DNA of 64,000 bases from Streptomyces griseus (GCF_001715295.1 NZ_MDKB01000003.1:327954-391953), one strand, 5' to 3'; positions 8,663 to 17,394 are shown, numbered from the stretch's first letter. A program made the numbers and translations. The notes: a model not told the origin generated them from the letters alone.

Positions 8663-9139
8663 TCAGAGCGTGCGGCGCATGGCCCGGTGCGGCATCCCCG
8701 CGTCGGCGAACCCGGGGCCGTACGGCACGTAGCCGAGCCGTTCGTAGAAGCCGAGCGCGTGCGTCTGGGCGTGCAGGTCGACACCGGCCAGGCCGAGGAG
8801 GCGGGCCTCCTGCTCGATCGCGCGGACGAGCGCTGCCCCGACGCCGAGGCCGCGGGCCTCGCGGGTCACCGCCAGCCTGCCGAGCGAGCCGACCGCGGGG
8901 TCGCCGCCGGTCCGGTCCGCCGCCGCCGCGCCGTGCAGCAGCCGTCCCGTACCGAGCGCGGAGCCGTCCGCGGCGACGGCCAGGACGTGTACCGCCGTGG
9001 CGTCGTGGGCGTCGTACTCGATCTCCTCGGGCACCCGCTGCTCCCCGACGAAGACCCGCCTGCGGATCCGGAAGCAGGCCGCGAGATCACTGTCGCCGAC
9101 AGCCCGGCGGGTGCTGCAGGGGGCCTGCCCGGGGTTCAC
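8663..9139 (-). CDS. GNAT family N-acetyltransferase
   Basis: A 158-residue acetyltransferase of the GNAT superfamily. The acetyl-CoA loop is in LAVTREARGLGVGAALV near residues 93-108 (R/QxxGxG/A form), followed by the AGVDLHAQTHALGFYERLGY ending typical of the ElaA-like subgroup. Its substrate cannot be told. The GTG start overlaps the TGA of rluD by 4 nt (GTGA), with a GGAGAG site inside rluD, so translation is probably coupled to rluD. Confidence 0.9.
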   Translation of the reverse strand: MNPGQAPCSTRRAVGDSDLAACFRIRRRVFVGEQRVPEEIEYDAHDATAVHVLAVAADGSALGTGRLLHGAAAADRTGGDPAVGSLGRLAVTREARGLGVGAALVRAIEQEARLLGLAGVDLHAQTHALGFYERLGYVPYGPGFADAGMPHRAMRRTL

Positions 9140-10077
9140 TCGCTCTCCGCCGCGATGGTGTCGAGGGCGCGCTGGAGGTCCTCCGGGTAGGTGCTGGAGA
9201 ACTCCACCCAGCTGCCGTCCGCGGGGTGCTCGAAGCCGAGGCGGACCGCGTGGAGCCACTGCCGGGTTAGACCGAGGCGCTTGGCCATCGTGGGGTCGGC
9301 GCCGTAGGTCAGGTCGCCCGCGCAGGGATGGCGGTGGGCGGACATGTGCACCCGGATCTGGTGGGTGCGGCCCGTCTCCAGCTTGATGTCGAGCAGGCTG
9401 GCCGCACGGTAGGCCTCGATGAGGTCGTAGTGCGTCACGGACGGCTTGCCCTCGGCGGTGACGGCCCACTTGTAGTCGTGCTGCGGGTGGCGCCCGATGG
9501 GGGCGTCGATGGTGCCGCTCATCGGGTCGGGGTGGCCCTGCACCAGGGCGTGGTACTTCTTCTCGACGACCCGGTCGCGGAACTGGGCCTTCAGCAGGGT
9601 GTAGGCCCGCTCCGACTTGGCGACGACCATCAGGCCGGAGGTGCCGACGTCCAGCCGGTGCACGATGCCCTGGCGCTCGGCGGCGCCCGAGGTCGAGATG
9701 CGGTAGCCGGCCGCCGCCAGGCCGCCGATGACGGTGGTGCCGGTCCACCCGGGGCTGGGGTGGGCGGCGACGCCGACCGGCTTCATGATGACGACGATGT
9801 CGTCGTCGTCGTGCACGATCTCCATGCCCTCGACGGGTTCGGCGACGATCCGGACGGGAGCGGGCGCCTGCGGCATCTCCACTTCCAGCCAGGCACCGCC
9901 GTGCACCCGCTCCGACTTCCCGGCCACCGAGCCGTCCACCTGGACCTTCCCCGCGGCGGCCAGCTCGGCGGCCTTGGTACGGGAGAAACCGAACATCCGG
10001 GAGATGGCGGCGTCGACGCGCTCGCCCTCCAGGCCGTCGGGTACGGGCAGGGTGCGGACCTCGGGATACGTACTCAC
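9136..10077 (-). CDS. rluD: 23S rRNA pseudouridine synthase, RluD type
   Basis: A 313-residue RluA-family pseudouridine synthase. An N-terminal S4-like domain (RVDAAISRMFGFSRTKAAELAAAGKVQVDG) is followed by the catalytic domain with RLDVGTSGLMVVAKS, where the Asp is the catalytic residue, and with LETGRTHQIRVHM. It modifies helix 69 of 23S rRNA in the family model. The GTG start at 10077 begins VSTYPEVRTLPVPDG. It sits 23 bp after lspA and overlaps the GNAT gene, giving a lspA-rluD-GNAT operon, an arrangement common in bacteria for lspA and rluD. Confidence 0.95.
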   Translation of the reverse strand: MSTYPEVRTLPVPDGLEGERVDAAISRMFGFSRTKAAELAAAGKVQVDGSVAGKSERVHGGAWLEVEMPQAPAPVRIVAEPVEGMEIVHDDDDIVVIMKPVGVAAHPSPGWTGTTVIGGLAAAGYRISTSGAAERQGIVHRLDVGTSGLMVVAKSERAYTLLKAQFRDRVVEKKYHALVQGHPDPMSGTIDAPIGRHPQHDYKWAVTAEGKPSVTHYDLIEAYRAASLLDIKLETGRTHQIRVHMSAHRHPCAGDLTYGADPTMAKRLGLTRQWLHAVRLGFEHPADGSWVEFSSTYPEDLQRALDTIAAESE

Positions 10078-10100
10078 CTGTCGAGTATGCCTTGCGCCCG

Positions 10101-10709
10101 CTAGTCCTTGTGCACGGTGCCGTCGGGGTCCAGGCCCTTGAAGGAGAGGATCACGATGAGGATCCCGCCGCACACGATCGCGGAGTCGGCGAGGTTGAAG
10201 ACGGCGAAGTGCGCGGGGGCGATGAAGTCCACCACCGCGCCTTCGAACACACCGGGCGAACGGAAGACGCGGTCGGTGAGGTTGCCGAGCGCCCCTCCGA
10301 GCAGCAGGCCGAGGGCGATGGCCCAGGGCAGGCTGTAGAGCTTGCGCGCGAGCCGCGCGATGACGACGATCACACCCGCGGCGATGACCGTGAAGATCAC
10401 CGTGAACGCCTCGCCGAACCCGAACGCGGCACCCGCGTTCCGGATGGCGTTGAGCTTGAGCCAGTCGCCGAAGATCTCGATGGGCTCCTGATGCTCCAGC
10501 TCGGCGACCACGATCATCTTGCTGACCAGGTCCAGGACGTAGGCGAGGACGGCCACGCCGAGAAGGACGAGGATCTTCTTCCCGCCCCGCCCGCCGTCCG
10601 TGCCGCCGGCCCCGTCCGTGTCCGCGGAGAGCCGCTGGGACTCCGTCCCGTCGGCCCCCTCGGCCTCAGGGATGTCCGGCGTACCGATGATGCGCTCCGC
10701 CTCTGCCAC
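10101..10709 (-). CDS. lspA: lipoprotein signal peptidase II
   Basis: A 202-residue prolipoprotein signal peptidase. Four membrane segments follow a 45-residue hydrophilic, acidic N-terminal extension that is absent from the roughly 165-residue enteric enzymes. The aspartyl protease motifs are present: GNLTDRVFR and VFNLADSAI carry the two catalytic Asp. NAGAAFG is the conserved substrate-side loop. It cleaves lipobox signal peptides after lipid attachment. GTG start. It lies between the traR/dksA-like gene (57 bp) and rluD. Confidence 0.95.
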   Translation of the reverse strand: MAEAERIIGTPDIPEAEGADGTESQRLSADTDGAGGTDGGRGGKKILVLLGVAVLAYVLDLVSKMIVVAELEHQEPIEIFGDWLKLNAIRNAGAAFGFGEAFTVIFTVIAAGVIVVIARLARKLYSLPWAIALGLLLGGALGNLTDRVFRSPGVFEGAVVDFIAPAHFAVFNLADSAIVCGGILIVILSFKGLDPDGTVHKD

Positions 10710-10766
10710 GTGAGTCCCTCAACCTAGGTGCCTGACTGAGGACGAGGGTACGACACACCCGGGGCA

Positions 10767-11612
10767 TCAGCCCCGCCGCTCCTGCTTCTGTTTGTCCTCC
10801 ACGCAGAGGGTGGCCCGGGGGAAGGCCTGCATCCTGGCCTTGCCGATCGGCTTCCCGCAGACCTCGCACAGGCCGTAGGTCCCCGCCTCCAGACGCGCCA
10901 GAGCGCGTTCGGTCTGGTCCAGCGTCTCCTGGGCGTGGGCCGCCAGGGACAGCTCGTGCTCGCGGGTGATGTTCTTGGTGCCGGTGTCGGCCTCGTCGTC
11001 ACCGGCCCCGTCACCGGAGTCACGCATCAGCCCGGCCAGCGCGGCACCGGACGCCTCCAGCTCGCTGCGCAGGCGCATGGCCTCGCCCGTGAGCTCCGTT
11101 CGCGCCTCGGCGACCTCCTCGGGCGTCCAGGGGTCCTCCCCCGGTCTGACCGCCAGCTCGCCGGGTGCCGTGGCGCCGGCCCGGGCCGGCGGTACCGCGT
11201 TCGGGCCGTCCTCCGGGACGGTCGTGGTCGGGCCGGCACTCTTCTTGGCTGCCACCGTGTGGGCTCCTGTCTGCTCGGCGGCCTCAGCCGCCCCCGTGGC
11301 CTTCTTCGAGGCCTTCTCGGCCGGCTTCTTCCCGGCCGCGCTCTTCTTCGCCGTGCTCTTCTTCGCCGCGGTCCTCTTCGCCGCGCTCTTCCTCCCCGGC
11401 TCCCGGTGCCCGGGATCCGGATCGTCCGGTTCCTGTTCCTGCGGCGGACGTCCCTCCGCGTTTCCGGCCACCTCCGCCGGCGCCTGCGGACCCGTCGGTG
11501 CGAGGGGAGCCGTGCCGGCCTCCCCGGCCGCGTCCGCGGACATCTCCCCGGCCGCCGCGACCGTGGATCTCGCGGACGCCGTTCTCGATACGGCGGTCTT
11601 CTTCGCCACCAT
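10767..11612 (-). CDS. TraR/DksA family protein with histone-like Lys/Ala tail
   Basis: A 281-residue protein with two parts. The N-terminal 180 residues are low-complexity, rich in Ala, Lys, Pro and Thr, with AAKK/SAKK-type repeats near residues 75-110 like histone-H1-type tails. The C-terminal 100 residues are a DksA/TraR domain: coiled-coil helices, then C249-E-V-C252 and C270. The fourth ligand position is D273 (CVED) instead of Cys, so the zinc site is incomplete or uses Asp. Proteins of this family act on RNA polymerase, but the tail suggests nucleic-acid binding. The ATG start has GAAGGGG upstream. It is divergent from the ileS leader. Confidence 0.85.
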   Translation of the reverse strand: MVAKKTAVSRTASARSTVAAAGEMSADAAGEAGTAPLAPTGPQAPAEVAGNAEGRPPQEQEPDDPDPGHREPGRKSAAKRTAAKKSTAKKSAAGKKPAEKASKKATGAAEAAEQTGAHTVAAKKSAGPTTTVPEDGPNAVPPARAGATAPGELAVRPGEDPWTPEEVAEARTELTGEAMRLRSELEASGAALAGLMRDSGDGAGDDEADTGTKNITREHELSLAAHAQETLDQTERALARLEAGTYGLCEVCGKPIGKARMQAFPRATLCVEDKQKQERRG

Positions 11613-11864
11613 GGCCGCGGCCCCTTCACATTTTGTGATCTTGCACGCGAATCGTGCTGGGACGATAAATCGGCCTCAGCTCCGCGGCAACGGGGCACGC
11701 CGCCGGTTCGCCCCTCCCCGCGGCCGGGCATCGGCGCACCTCCAAGCGTTGTGCCCAGCTCTCGGCCCGGTAATCCGCTCCCGTGCGGCCTCCGGGAATC
11801 CGTCCGCCGGGTCTGGCCGTTCGGGTCACCCGGCCCGCTGCGGATGAACCGGTCGGCCGTCGCG

Positions 11865-11882
11865 TGTACGGGCCCGTACACT
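11865..11882. promoter_or_regulatory. 18-bp perfect palindrome upstream of the ileS leader
   Basis: GTGTACGGGCCCGTACAC is a perfect palindrome in the divergent region between the traR/dksA-like gene and ileS. A TAGCGT hexamer at 11914-11919 could be the -10 of the ileS leader. No regulator is known to me for this site; an operator is inference. Confidence 0.5.
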
Positions 11883-11944
11883 GGCCGCAGCGAGAGGCAT
11901 GGACGGGACGAGTAGCGTCGTACGCAGCCAGGAGCGACCCGGGG

Positions 11945-12170
11945 ACGGTGGGAGCCCGGGGGCGAGCGCGGCGTGAAGATCACCCCGGAGCCGCCGGAAG
12001 AACGCTTTGACCCGTGGGTCGTGTCCACGGGCGCAGAGTCATTAGAACCGGCGTCGCGACCCCAATGAGGGGGCCGTCGGGCACACGCCCGGGGCCAAGG
12101 AGGGTGGTACCGCGGGAGCCGGTGACGGTTCTCGTCCCTCCGACGGAAGTGGAAGACGTCCGCCGGAGGA
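11945..12170 (+). promoter_or_regulatory. T-box riboswitch, Ile-specific, translational type
   Basis: The T-box sequence AGGGTGGTACCGCG is at 12101-12114. A short stem I (GCGGC 11968-11972 with GCCGC 11990-11994) holds an ATC isoleucine specifier at 11979-11981. Two more hairpins lie at 12011-12031 (CCCGTGG/CCACGGG) and 12078-12091. In the charged-tRNA-free state AGGG (12101-12104) can pair with CCCT (12136-12139), and 12113-12120 with 12127-12134. The alternative pairs CCTCCGACGG (12137-12146) with CCGCCGGAGG (12160-12169), burying the ribosome binding site with one A-C mismatch. This is control of translation start, as known for actinobacterial ileS. Confidence 0.93.
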
Positions 12171-12179
12171 AGCCCGCAC

Positions 12180-15100
12180 ATGACATCGCCGCAGTACCGC
12201 CAGGTACCCGCCCAGGTCGACCTGCCCGCCCTCGAGCACGCCGTGCTCGACTTCTGGCGCGACAGCAAGGTCTTCGGAAAGAGCCTCCAGCAGTCCGAGG
12301 GGCGCCCCGAGTGGGTCTTCTACGAGGGCCCGCCCACCGCCAACGGCATGCCCGGGGCCCACCACATCGAGGCCCGCGTCTTCAAGGACGTCTTCCCGCG
12401 CTTCCGCACGATGCAGGGCTACCACGTCGGCCGCAAGGCCGGCTGGGACTGCCACGGCCTGCCGGTCGAGCTCGCGGTGGAGAAGGAGCTGGGCTTCAAC
12501 GGCAAGAAGGACATCGAGGCGTACGGCATCGCCGAGTTCAACGCCCGCTGCCGTGAGTCCGTGACCCGCCACACCGACGCCTTCGCCGAGCTCACGACCC
12601 GTATGGGCTACTGGGTCGACCTGGACGACGCCTACCGCACGATGGACCCCGAGTACGTCGACTCCGTGTGGTGGTCGCTGAAGGAGATCTTCAACAAGGA
12701 CCTCCTGGTCCAGGACCACCGTGTCGCCCCCTGGTGCCCCCGCTGCGGCACCGGTCTCTCCGACCACGAGCTGGCCCAGGGCTACGAGACGGTCGTCGAC
12801 CCGTCGGTCTTCGTCCGCTTCCCGCTGACGAGCGGCCCGCTGGCCGGCCGGGCGGCGCTGCTGGTCTGGACGACGACGCCGTGGACCCTGGTCTCCAACA
12901 CGGCGGTCGCGGCCCACCCGGACGTCACCTACGTCGTCGCGTCGAACGGCGAGGAGCAGCTGGTCGTCGCCGCGCCCCTGACCGACAAGGCGCTCGGCGA
13001 GGGCTGGGAGCTCACCGGCGAGACGTTCACCGGGCGGGAGATGGAGCGCTGGACCTACGAGCGCCCGTTCCAGCTCGTGGAGTTCCCCGCCGAGGCGCAC
13101 TACGTCGTCAACGCCGAGTACGTCACGACGGAGGACGGCACCGGTCTGGTCCACCAGTCCCCCGCCTTCGGCGCCGACGACCTCGCGGTCTGCCGCTCCT
13201 ACGGTCTCCCGGTCGTGAACCCGGTCCGCCCCGACGGCACCTTCGAGGAGGATCTCCCGCTGGTGGGCGGCGTCTTCTTCAAGAAGGCCGACGAGGCGCT
13301 CACCGGGGACCTGGACGCGCGCGGGAAGCTCTTCCGGCACGTCCCGTACGAGCACAGCTACCCGCACTGCTGGCGCTGTCACACCGCGCTGCTGTACTAC
13401 GCGCAGCCGTCCTGGTACATCCGCACGACCGCCGTCAAGGACCGGCTTCTCCAGGAGAACGAGAAGACCAACTGGTTCCCGGACTCGGTCAAGAACGGCC
13501 GCTTCGGCGACTGGCTGAACAACAACGTGGACTGGGCGCTGTCCCGTAACCGCTACTGGGGCACCCCGCTGCCCATCTGGCGCTGCGAGGACGACCACCT
13601 CAGCTGTGTCGGCTCCCGCGCCGAGCTCTCCGAACTCACGGGCACCGACCAGTCGGAGCTCGACCCGCACCGCCCCTTCATCGACGAGATCACGTTCACC
13701 TGCACCCAGGAGAACTGCCAGCTGGAGGCGTACCGCGTCCCCGAGGTCATCGACGCCTGGTACGACTCGGGTTCGATGCCGTTCGCACAGTGGGGCTACC
13801 CGTACAAGAACAAGGAGGTCTTCGAGAGCCGCTATCCGGCGCAGTTCATCTCGGAGGCCATCGACCAGACCCGCGGCTGGTTCTACACGCTGATGGCGGT
13901 GGGCACGCTCGTCTTCGACAAGTCCTCCTACGAGAACGTCGTCTGCCTCGGCCACATCCTCGCCGAGGACGGCCGCAAGATGTCCAAGCACCTGGGGAAC
14001 ATCCTGCAGCCCATCCCCCTCATGGACCAGCACGGCGCGGACGCCGTGCGCTGGTTCATGGCGGCGGGCGGCTCCCCGTGGGCGGCGCGCCGGGTGGGCC
14101 ACGGCACCATCCAGGAGGTCGTCCGCAAGACACTCCTCACGTACTGGAACACGGTCGCCTTCCAGGCCCTGTACGCCCGTACGTCCGGCTGGGCGCCGTC
14201 CGCGGCCGACCCCGCGCCGGCCGCGCGCACGGTCCTGGACCGCTGGCTGCTGAGCGAGCTGGGCACCCTGGTGGAGCAGGTCACCCAGGCGCTGGAGGGG
14301 TACGACACCCAGCGTGCCGGCAAGCTGCTGTCGGCGTTCGTCGACGACCTGTCCAACTGGTACGTACGCCGTTCCCGCCGCCGCTTCTGGCAGGGCGACA
14401 AGGCGGCGCTGCGCACCCTGCACGAGGTCGTGGAGACGGTCACCCGGCTGATGGCTCCCCTGACCCCGTTCATCACCGAGCGGGTGTGGCAGGACCTGAT
14501 CGTGCCGGTCACGCCGGACGCCCCGGAGTCGGTCCACCTCTCCACCTGGCCGACGGCCGACCCGGCGTCGGTCGACCCGGCGCTCTCCACGCAGATGGCC
14601 CTGGTACGCCGCCTGGTCGAGCTGGGGCGGGCCACCCGCGCGGAGTCGGGGGTCAAGACCCGCCAGCCCCTGTCCCGGGCACTGGTCGCGGCCTCGGGCT
14701 TCGAGTCGCTGCCGCCCGAGCTGCGCGCCCAGATCACGGAGGAGCTGAACGTCGCCTCCCTGGCCTCGCTGTCGGAGGTCGGCGGTTCGCTGGTCGACAC
14801 CACGGCCAAGGCGAACTTCCGCGCCTTGGGCAAGCGGTTCGGCAAGGGCGTCCAGGCGGTGGCCAAGGCGGTCGCGAACGCGGACGCCGCGGCCCTGTCC
14901 CTGGCGTTGCGCGAGGGTACGGCGTCGGTCGAGGTCGACGGCGAGCGGATCACTCTCGCCCCGGACGAGGTCATCATCACGGAGACCCCGCGCGAGGGCT
15001 GGTCGGTGGCGTCCGACTCGGGTGCGACGGTCGCCCTGGACCTGGAGATCACCCCGGAACTGCGGGCGGCGGGCCTGGCCCGTGACGCGATCCGGCTGAT

Positions 15101-15329
15101 CCAGGAGGCCCGCAAGAACAGCGGCCTCGACGTGGCGGACCGGATCGCCGTCCGCTGGACCTCGGCGTCCACCGCAACGACCGAGGCACTGACCGCGCAC
15201 GCCTCCCTGATCAAGGACGAGGTCCTGGCCGTGGACTACGCCCAGGGCGAGCCGGACGACACGTACGGACCCGCCTTCGACGACGCGAGCCTGGAACTCA
15301 CCTTCCACCTCCGCAGGACGGCACACTGA
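12180..15329 (+). CDS. ileS: isoleucyl-tRNA synthetase
   Basis: A 1049-residue class I aminoacyl-tRNA synthetase charging tRNA-Ile. The HIGH-type motif is in PPTANGMPGAHH near residues 47-58 and KMSKH is in DGRKMSKHLGN near 600. The CP1 editing domain lies between them (WTTTPWTL; GADDLAV). The C-terminal half carries the anticodon-binding domain (SNWYVRRSRRRFW). The length matches the eukaryote-like IleS form found in actinobacteria. GGAGGA lies 9 nt before the ATG and is the sequence masked by the T-box sequestrator. A hairpin terminator follows. Confidence 0.98.
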   Translation: MTSPQYRQVPAQVDLPALEHAVLDFWRDSKVFGKSLQQSEGRPEWVFYEGPPTANGMPGAHHIEARVFKDVFPRFRTMQGYHVGRKAGWDCHGLPVELAVEKELGFNGKKDIEAYGIAEFNARCRESVTRHTDAFAELTTRMGYWVDLDDAYRTMDPEYVDSVWWSLKEIFNKDLLVQDHRVAPWCPRCGTGLSDHELAQGYETVVDPSVFVRFPLTSGPLAGRAALLVWTTTPWTLVSNTAVAAHPDVTYVVASNGEEQLVVAAPLTDKALGEGWELTGETFTGREMERWTYERPFQLVEFPAEAHYVVNAEYVTTEDGTGLVHQSPAFGADDLAVCRSYGLPVVNPVRPDGTFEEDLPLVGGVFFKKADEALTGDLDARGKLFRHVPYEHSYPHCWRCHTALLYYAQPSWYIRTTAVKDRLLQENEKTNWFPDSVKNGRFGDWLNNNVDWALSRNRYWGTPLPIWRCEDDHLSCVGSRAELSELTGTDQSELDPHRPFIDEITFTCTQENCQLEAYRVPEVIDAWYDSGSMPFAQWGYPYKNKEVFESRYPAQFISEAIDQTRGWFYTLMAVGTLVFDKSSYENVVCLGHILAEDGRKMSKHLGNILQPIPLMDQHGADAVRWFMAAGGSPWAARRVGHGTIQEVVRKTLLTYWNTVAFQALYARTSGWAPSAADPAPAARTVLDRWLLSELGTLVEQVTQALEGYDTQRAGKLLSAFVDDLSNWYVRRSRRRFWQGDKAALRTLHEVVETVTRLMAPLTPFITERVWQDLIVPVTPDAPESVHLSTWPTADPASVDPALSTQMALVRRLVELGRATRAESGVKTRQPLSRALVAASGFESLPPELRAQITEELNVASLASLSEVGGSLVDTTAKANFRALGKRFGKGVQAVAKAVANADAAALSLALREGTASVEVDGERITLAPDEVIITETPREGWSVASDSGATVALDLEITPELRAAGLARDAIRLIQEARKNSGLDVADRIAVRWTSASTATTEALTAHASLIKDEVLAVDYAQGEPDDTYGPAFDDASLELTFHLRRTAH

Positions 15330-15337
15330 CCCACCCC

Positions 15338-15373
15338 CGAGGGCCCGGCCGGACATCCCCGGCCGGGCCCTCG
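15338..15373 (+). terminator. terminator after ileS
   Basis: Perfect 15-bp arms CGAGGGCCCGGCCGG / CCGGCCGGGCCCTCG with a 6-nt loop, 8 nt after the stop codon. Confidence 0.85.
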
Positions 15374-15409
15374 CCCGTATCCCCACCGCCCGACCCGCCC
15401 CTGCCCACT

Positions 15410-15960
15410 ACGGACCACCACTCGCCCAGCAGGGCGCCACCCCGCCACGACCCTCCCGGCCCCCACCCAGGCCTGGCCGACCCTCGCCGCTACGGACCCC
15501 CCGCATCCCCGGCAGGCGCCGCGTCGCCGCCACCCTCCCGGCCCCACACCCAGGCCGGGCCGGCCCTCCTCGCCACGGACCCCCCGCATCCCCGGCAGGC
15601 GCCGCGTCACCACCACCCTCCCGGCCCCACACCCAGGCCGGGCCGGCCCTCCTCGCCACGGACCCCCCGCATCCCCGGCAGGCGCCGCCTCGCCGCCACC
15701 CTCCCGGCCCCACACCCAGGCCGGGCCGGCCCTCCTCGCCACGGACCCACCGCATCCCCGGCAGGCGCCGCCTCGCCGCCACCCTCCCGGCCCCACACCC
15801 AGGCCGGGCCGGCCCTTCTCGCCACGGACCCACCCCTCCCCCGCAGGCGCCGCGTCACCACGACCCTCCCGGCCTCATACCCACAGGCCGAACGCGCCCC
15901 GCTACGGACCAACACTCCCCCAGCAAGGCGCCGCGTCACCACCACCCTCCCGGGCCCGGC
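15410..15960. repeat. minisatellite of about 83 bp, six to seven units
   Basis: The marker ACGGAC recurs at 15410, 15492, 15575, 15658, 15741, 15824 and 15904, giving periods of 82, 83, 83, 83, 83 and 80 bp. The central four units are nearly identical (shared blocks CATCCCCGGCAGGCGCCGC and CACACCCAGGCCGGGCCGG); the outer ones are diverged. As 83 is not a multiple of three, the repeat is open in several frames on the minus strand without being a coding repeat. It occupies the gap between ileS and divIVA, which converge. Confidence 0.92.
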
Positions 15961-16157
15961 CGCTCCCGGAGCGACGGCAGCCGGGCCGCCCCCTTCACCG
16001 GCTCCGGGCCGCCCTTCCGGCCCCGCCGGCGCGTCCGGTGCTCGCGGCCCTGGGCGGAGCCCCGGTCAAGGGAAGGGGACGGGGCGGGACCCGCCCCCGC
16101 GACCCCGCACCCGGCCGCCCACGCTGCGGCCCGCAGCACCCGCGGCGGAACCGCAAA
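15961..16157. other. GC-rich spacer between minisatellite and divIVA terminator
   Basis: No gene or further repeat unit seen. The stretch is extremely GC-rich and carries only chance open frames. Confidence 0.5.
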
Positions 16158-16193
16158 AGGGCCGGGCCCCGGGAAATCCCGGGGCCCGGCCCT
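16158..16193 (-). terminator. terminator after divIVA
   Basis: Perfect 16-bp arms AGGGCCGGGCCCCGGG / CCCGGGGCCCGGCCCT with a 4-nt loop. Read on the minus strand it is followed by TTTT, so it is a rho-independent type terminator for divIVA. Confidence 0.88.
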
Positions 16194-16233
16194 CAGCCTG
16201 CCGACGGCTACGCGCTCAGCGAGCGCACACCGC

Positions 16234-17394
16234 TCAGTTGTCGTCCTCGTCGATGAGGAACCCGCGCATCGGCGAAGGCGCCTGCTGCATCGGCTGCGGA
16301 GCCTGCGGCCGCACCGGCGCCATCGGCTGCGTCATCGCGGGCGACATCTGCTGCTGTCCGCCGTAGGACGGCGCACCGCCCATCGACTGGTTGCCGCCAC
16401 CCATCTGCTGGTTGCCGTGGCCACCGTGGTTGCCGCTCATGCTGTGTCCCATCGCACCCGCACCGGCCGGGGCCAGCGAGGGGGACGGCGGCAGGGAAGC
16501 GGCGGCCGGCGTGCGCGGCGGAGCCAGCGAGTCGTCCGCCTGGGTCTCCAGCTGACGCAGCTGGCTCTCCAGGTAGGACTTCAGGCGGGTCCGGTACTCG
16601 CGCTCGAAGCCACGCAGGTCCTCGACCTTGCGCTCGAGCGTCGCGCGGGCCGACTCCAGGGAGCCCATCGCCACGCGGTGCTTCTCCTGCGCGTCCCGCT
16701 CCAGGGCGTCCGCCTTGGCACGGGCGTCGCGCTCCAGACCCTCGGCACGGCTGCGTGCCTCACCCACGATCTTGTTGGCCTCGGAACGGGCCTCCGCGAT
16801 CGCCTGGTCGGCGGTCTGCTGGGCGAGGGAGAGGACACGGGCGGCACTGTCGCCGCCGGGGCCCTGACCGGGCTGCTGCATCTGCGGCTGCTGCATCTGC
16901 TGCATCTGCTGCTGCGGGGCGTGACCGCCCATGGGGCCGCCCATCGGGCCACCCATGGGACCGCCCTGCATCGGGCCGGGGCCGTGGGGGCCCTGCGGAC
17001 CGGGACCGTGGCCGCCCTGGGGGCCATGGCCGCTGGGGCCGGCGGGCAGCTGAGGAGCGCCTCCGGGCAGCTGGGGGGGACCCATCTGCGGGGGCTGCTG
17101 CTGCACCGGCGGACCCGATATGGCGGCGGGCACCGGTCCACCGGGCCGGTCCTGCGGCTCCGGCGGCTTGCGCATACCCTGCTGCTGCTGTTGCTGTTGC
17201 TGCTGCTGGTTCTGCGCGGCCGCGCGCGTGGCGGCGGCCAGCTTGGCGCGCAGGTCCTCGTTCTCACGGAGCAGGCGGGTCAGTTCCGATTCGACCTCGT
17301 CGAGGAAGGCATCGACCTCGTCCTCGTCATAGCCTTCTCGGAGGCGGACGGTCGTGAACTGCTTGTTCCGCACGTCCTCGGGGGTCAGCGGCAT
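16234..17394 (-). CDS. divIVA: polar growth protein DivIVA
   Basis: A 386-residue coiled-coil protein that marks hyphal tips and directs apical wall synthesis in Streptomyces. Residues 1-60 are the DivIVA membrane-binding domain (LTPEDVRNKQFTTVRLREGYDEDEVDAFLDEVE). A run of ten Gln follows near residue 75, then a 110-residue Pro/Gly/Gln/Met/His-rich linker. A long coiled coil occupies about 195-305 (AQQTADQAIAEARSEANKI). A Gly/Met/Gln-rich tail ends in acidic residues. The ATG start begins MPLTPEDV, with GAGGTGAAGAAGAG upstream. It lies 49 bp after the yggT-family gene. Confidence 0.97.
   Translation of the reverse strand: MPLTPEDVRNKQFTTVRLREGYDEDEVDAFLDEVESELTRLLRENEDLRAKLAAATRAAAQNQQQQQQQQQQGMRKPPEPQDRPGGPVPAAISGPPVQQQPPQMGPPQLPGGAPQLPAGPSGHGPQGGHGPGPQGPHGPGPMQGGPMGGPMGGPMGGHAPQQQMQQMQQPQMQQPGQGPGGDSAARVLSLAQQTADQAIAEARSEANKIVGEARSRAEGLERDARAKADALERDAQEKHRVAMGSLESARATLERKVEDLRGFEREYRTRLKSYLESQLRQLETQADDSLAPPRTPAAASLPPSPSLAPAGAGAMGHSMSGNHGGHGNQQMGGGNQSMGGAPSYGGQQQMSPAMTQPMAPVRPQAPQPMQQAPSPMRGFLIDEDDN

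Noticed and set aside
12042..15386. A very long open frame on the minus strand opposite ileS
   Set aside because: It is the antisense shadow of ileS in high-GC DNA: Arg/Val/Gly/Leu-rich, no ribosome binding site, no family resemblance, and it runs across the T-box.
15236..15945. Minus-strand frames with repeated Gly/Arg/Trp-rich peptides
   Set aside because: They come from the 83-bp minisatellite read in three frames. The unit is not a multiple of three, so no single reading frame is kept, and no start signal is present.
15410..15960. CRISPR array
   Set aside because: The units are contiguous with almost identical 'spacers' and no cas genes are near. It is a plain tandem repeat.
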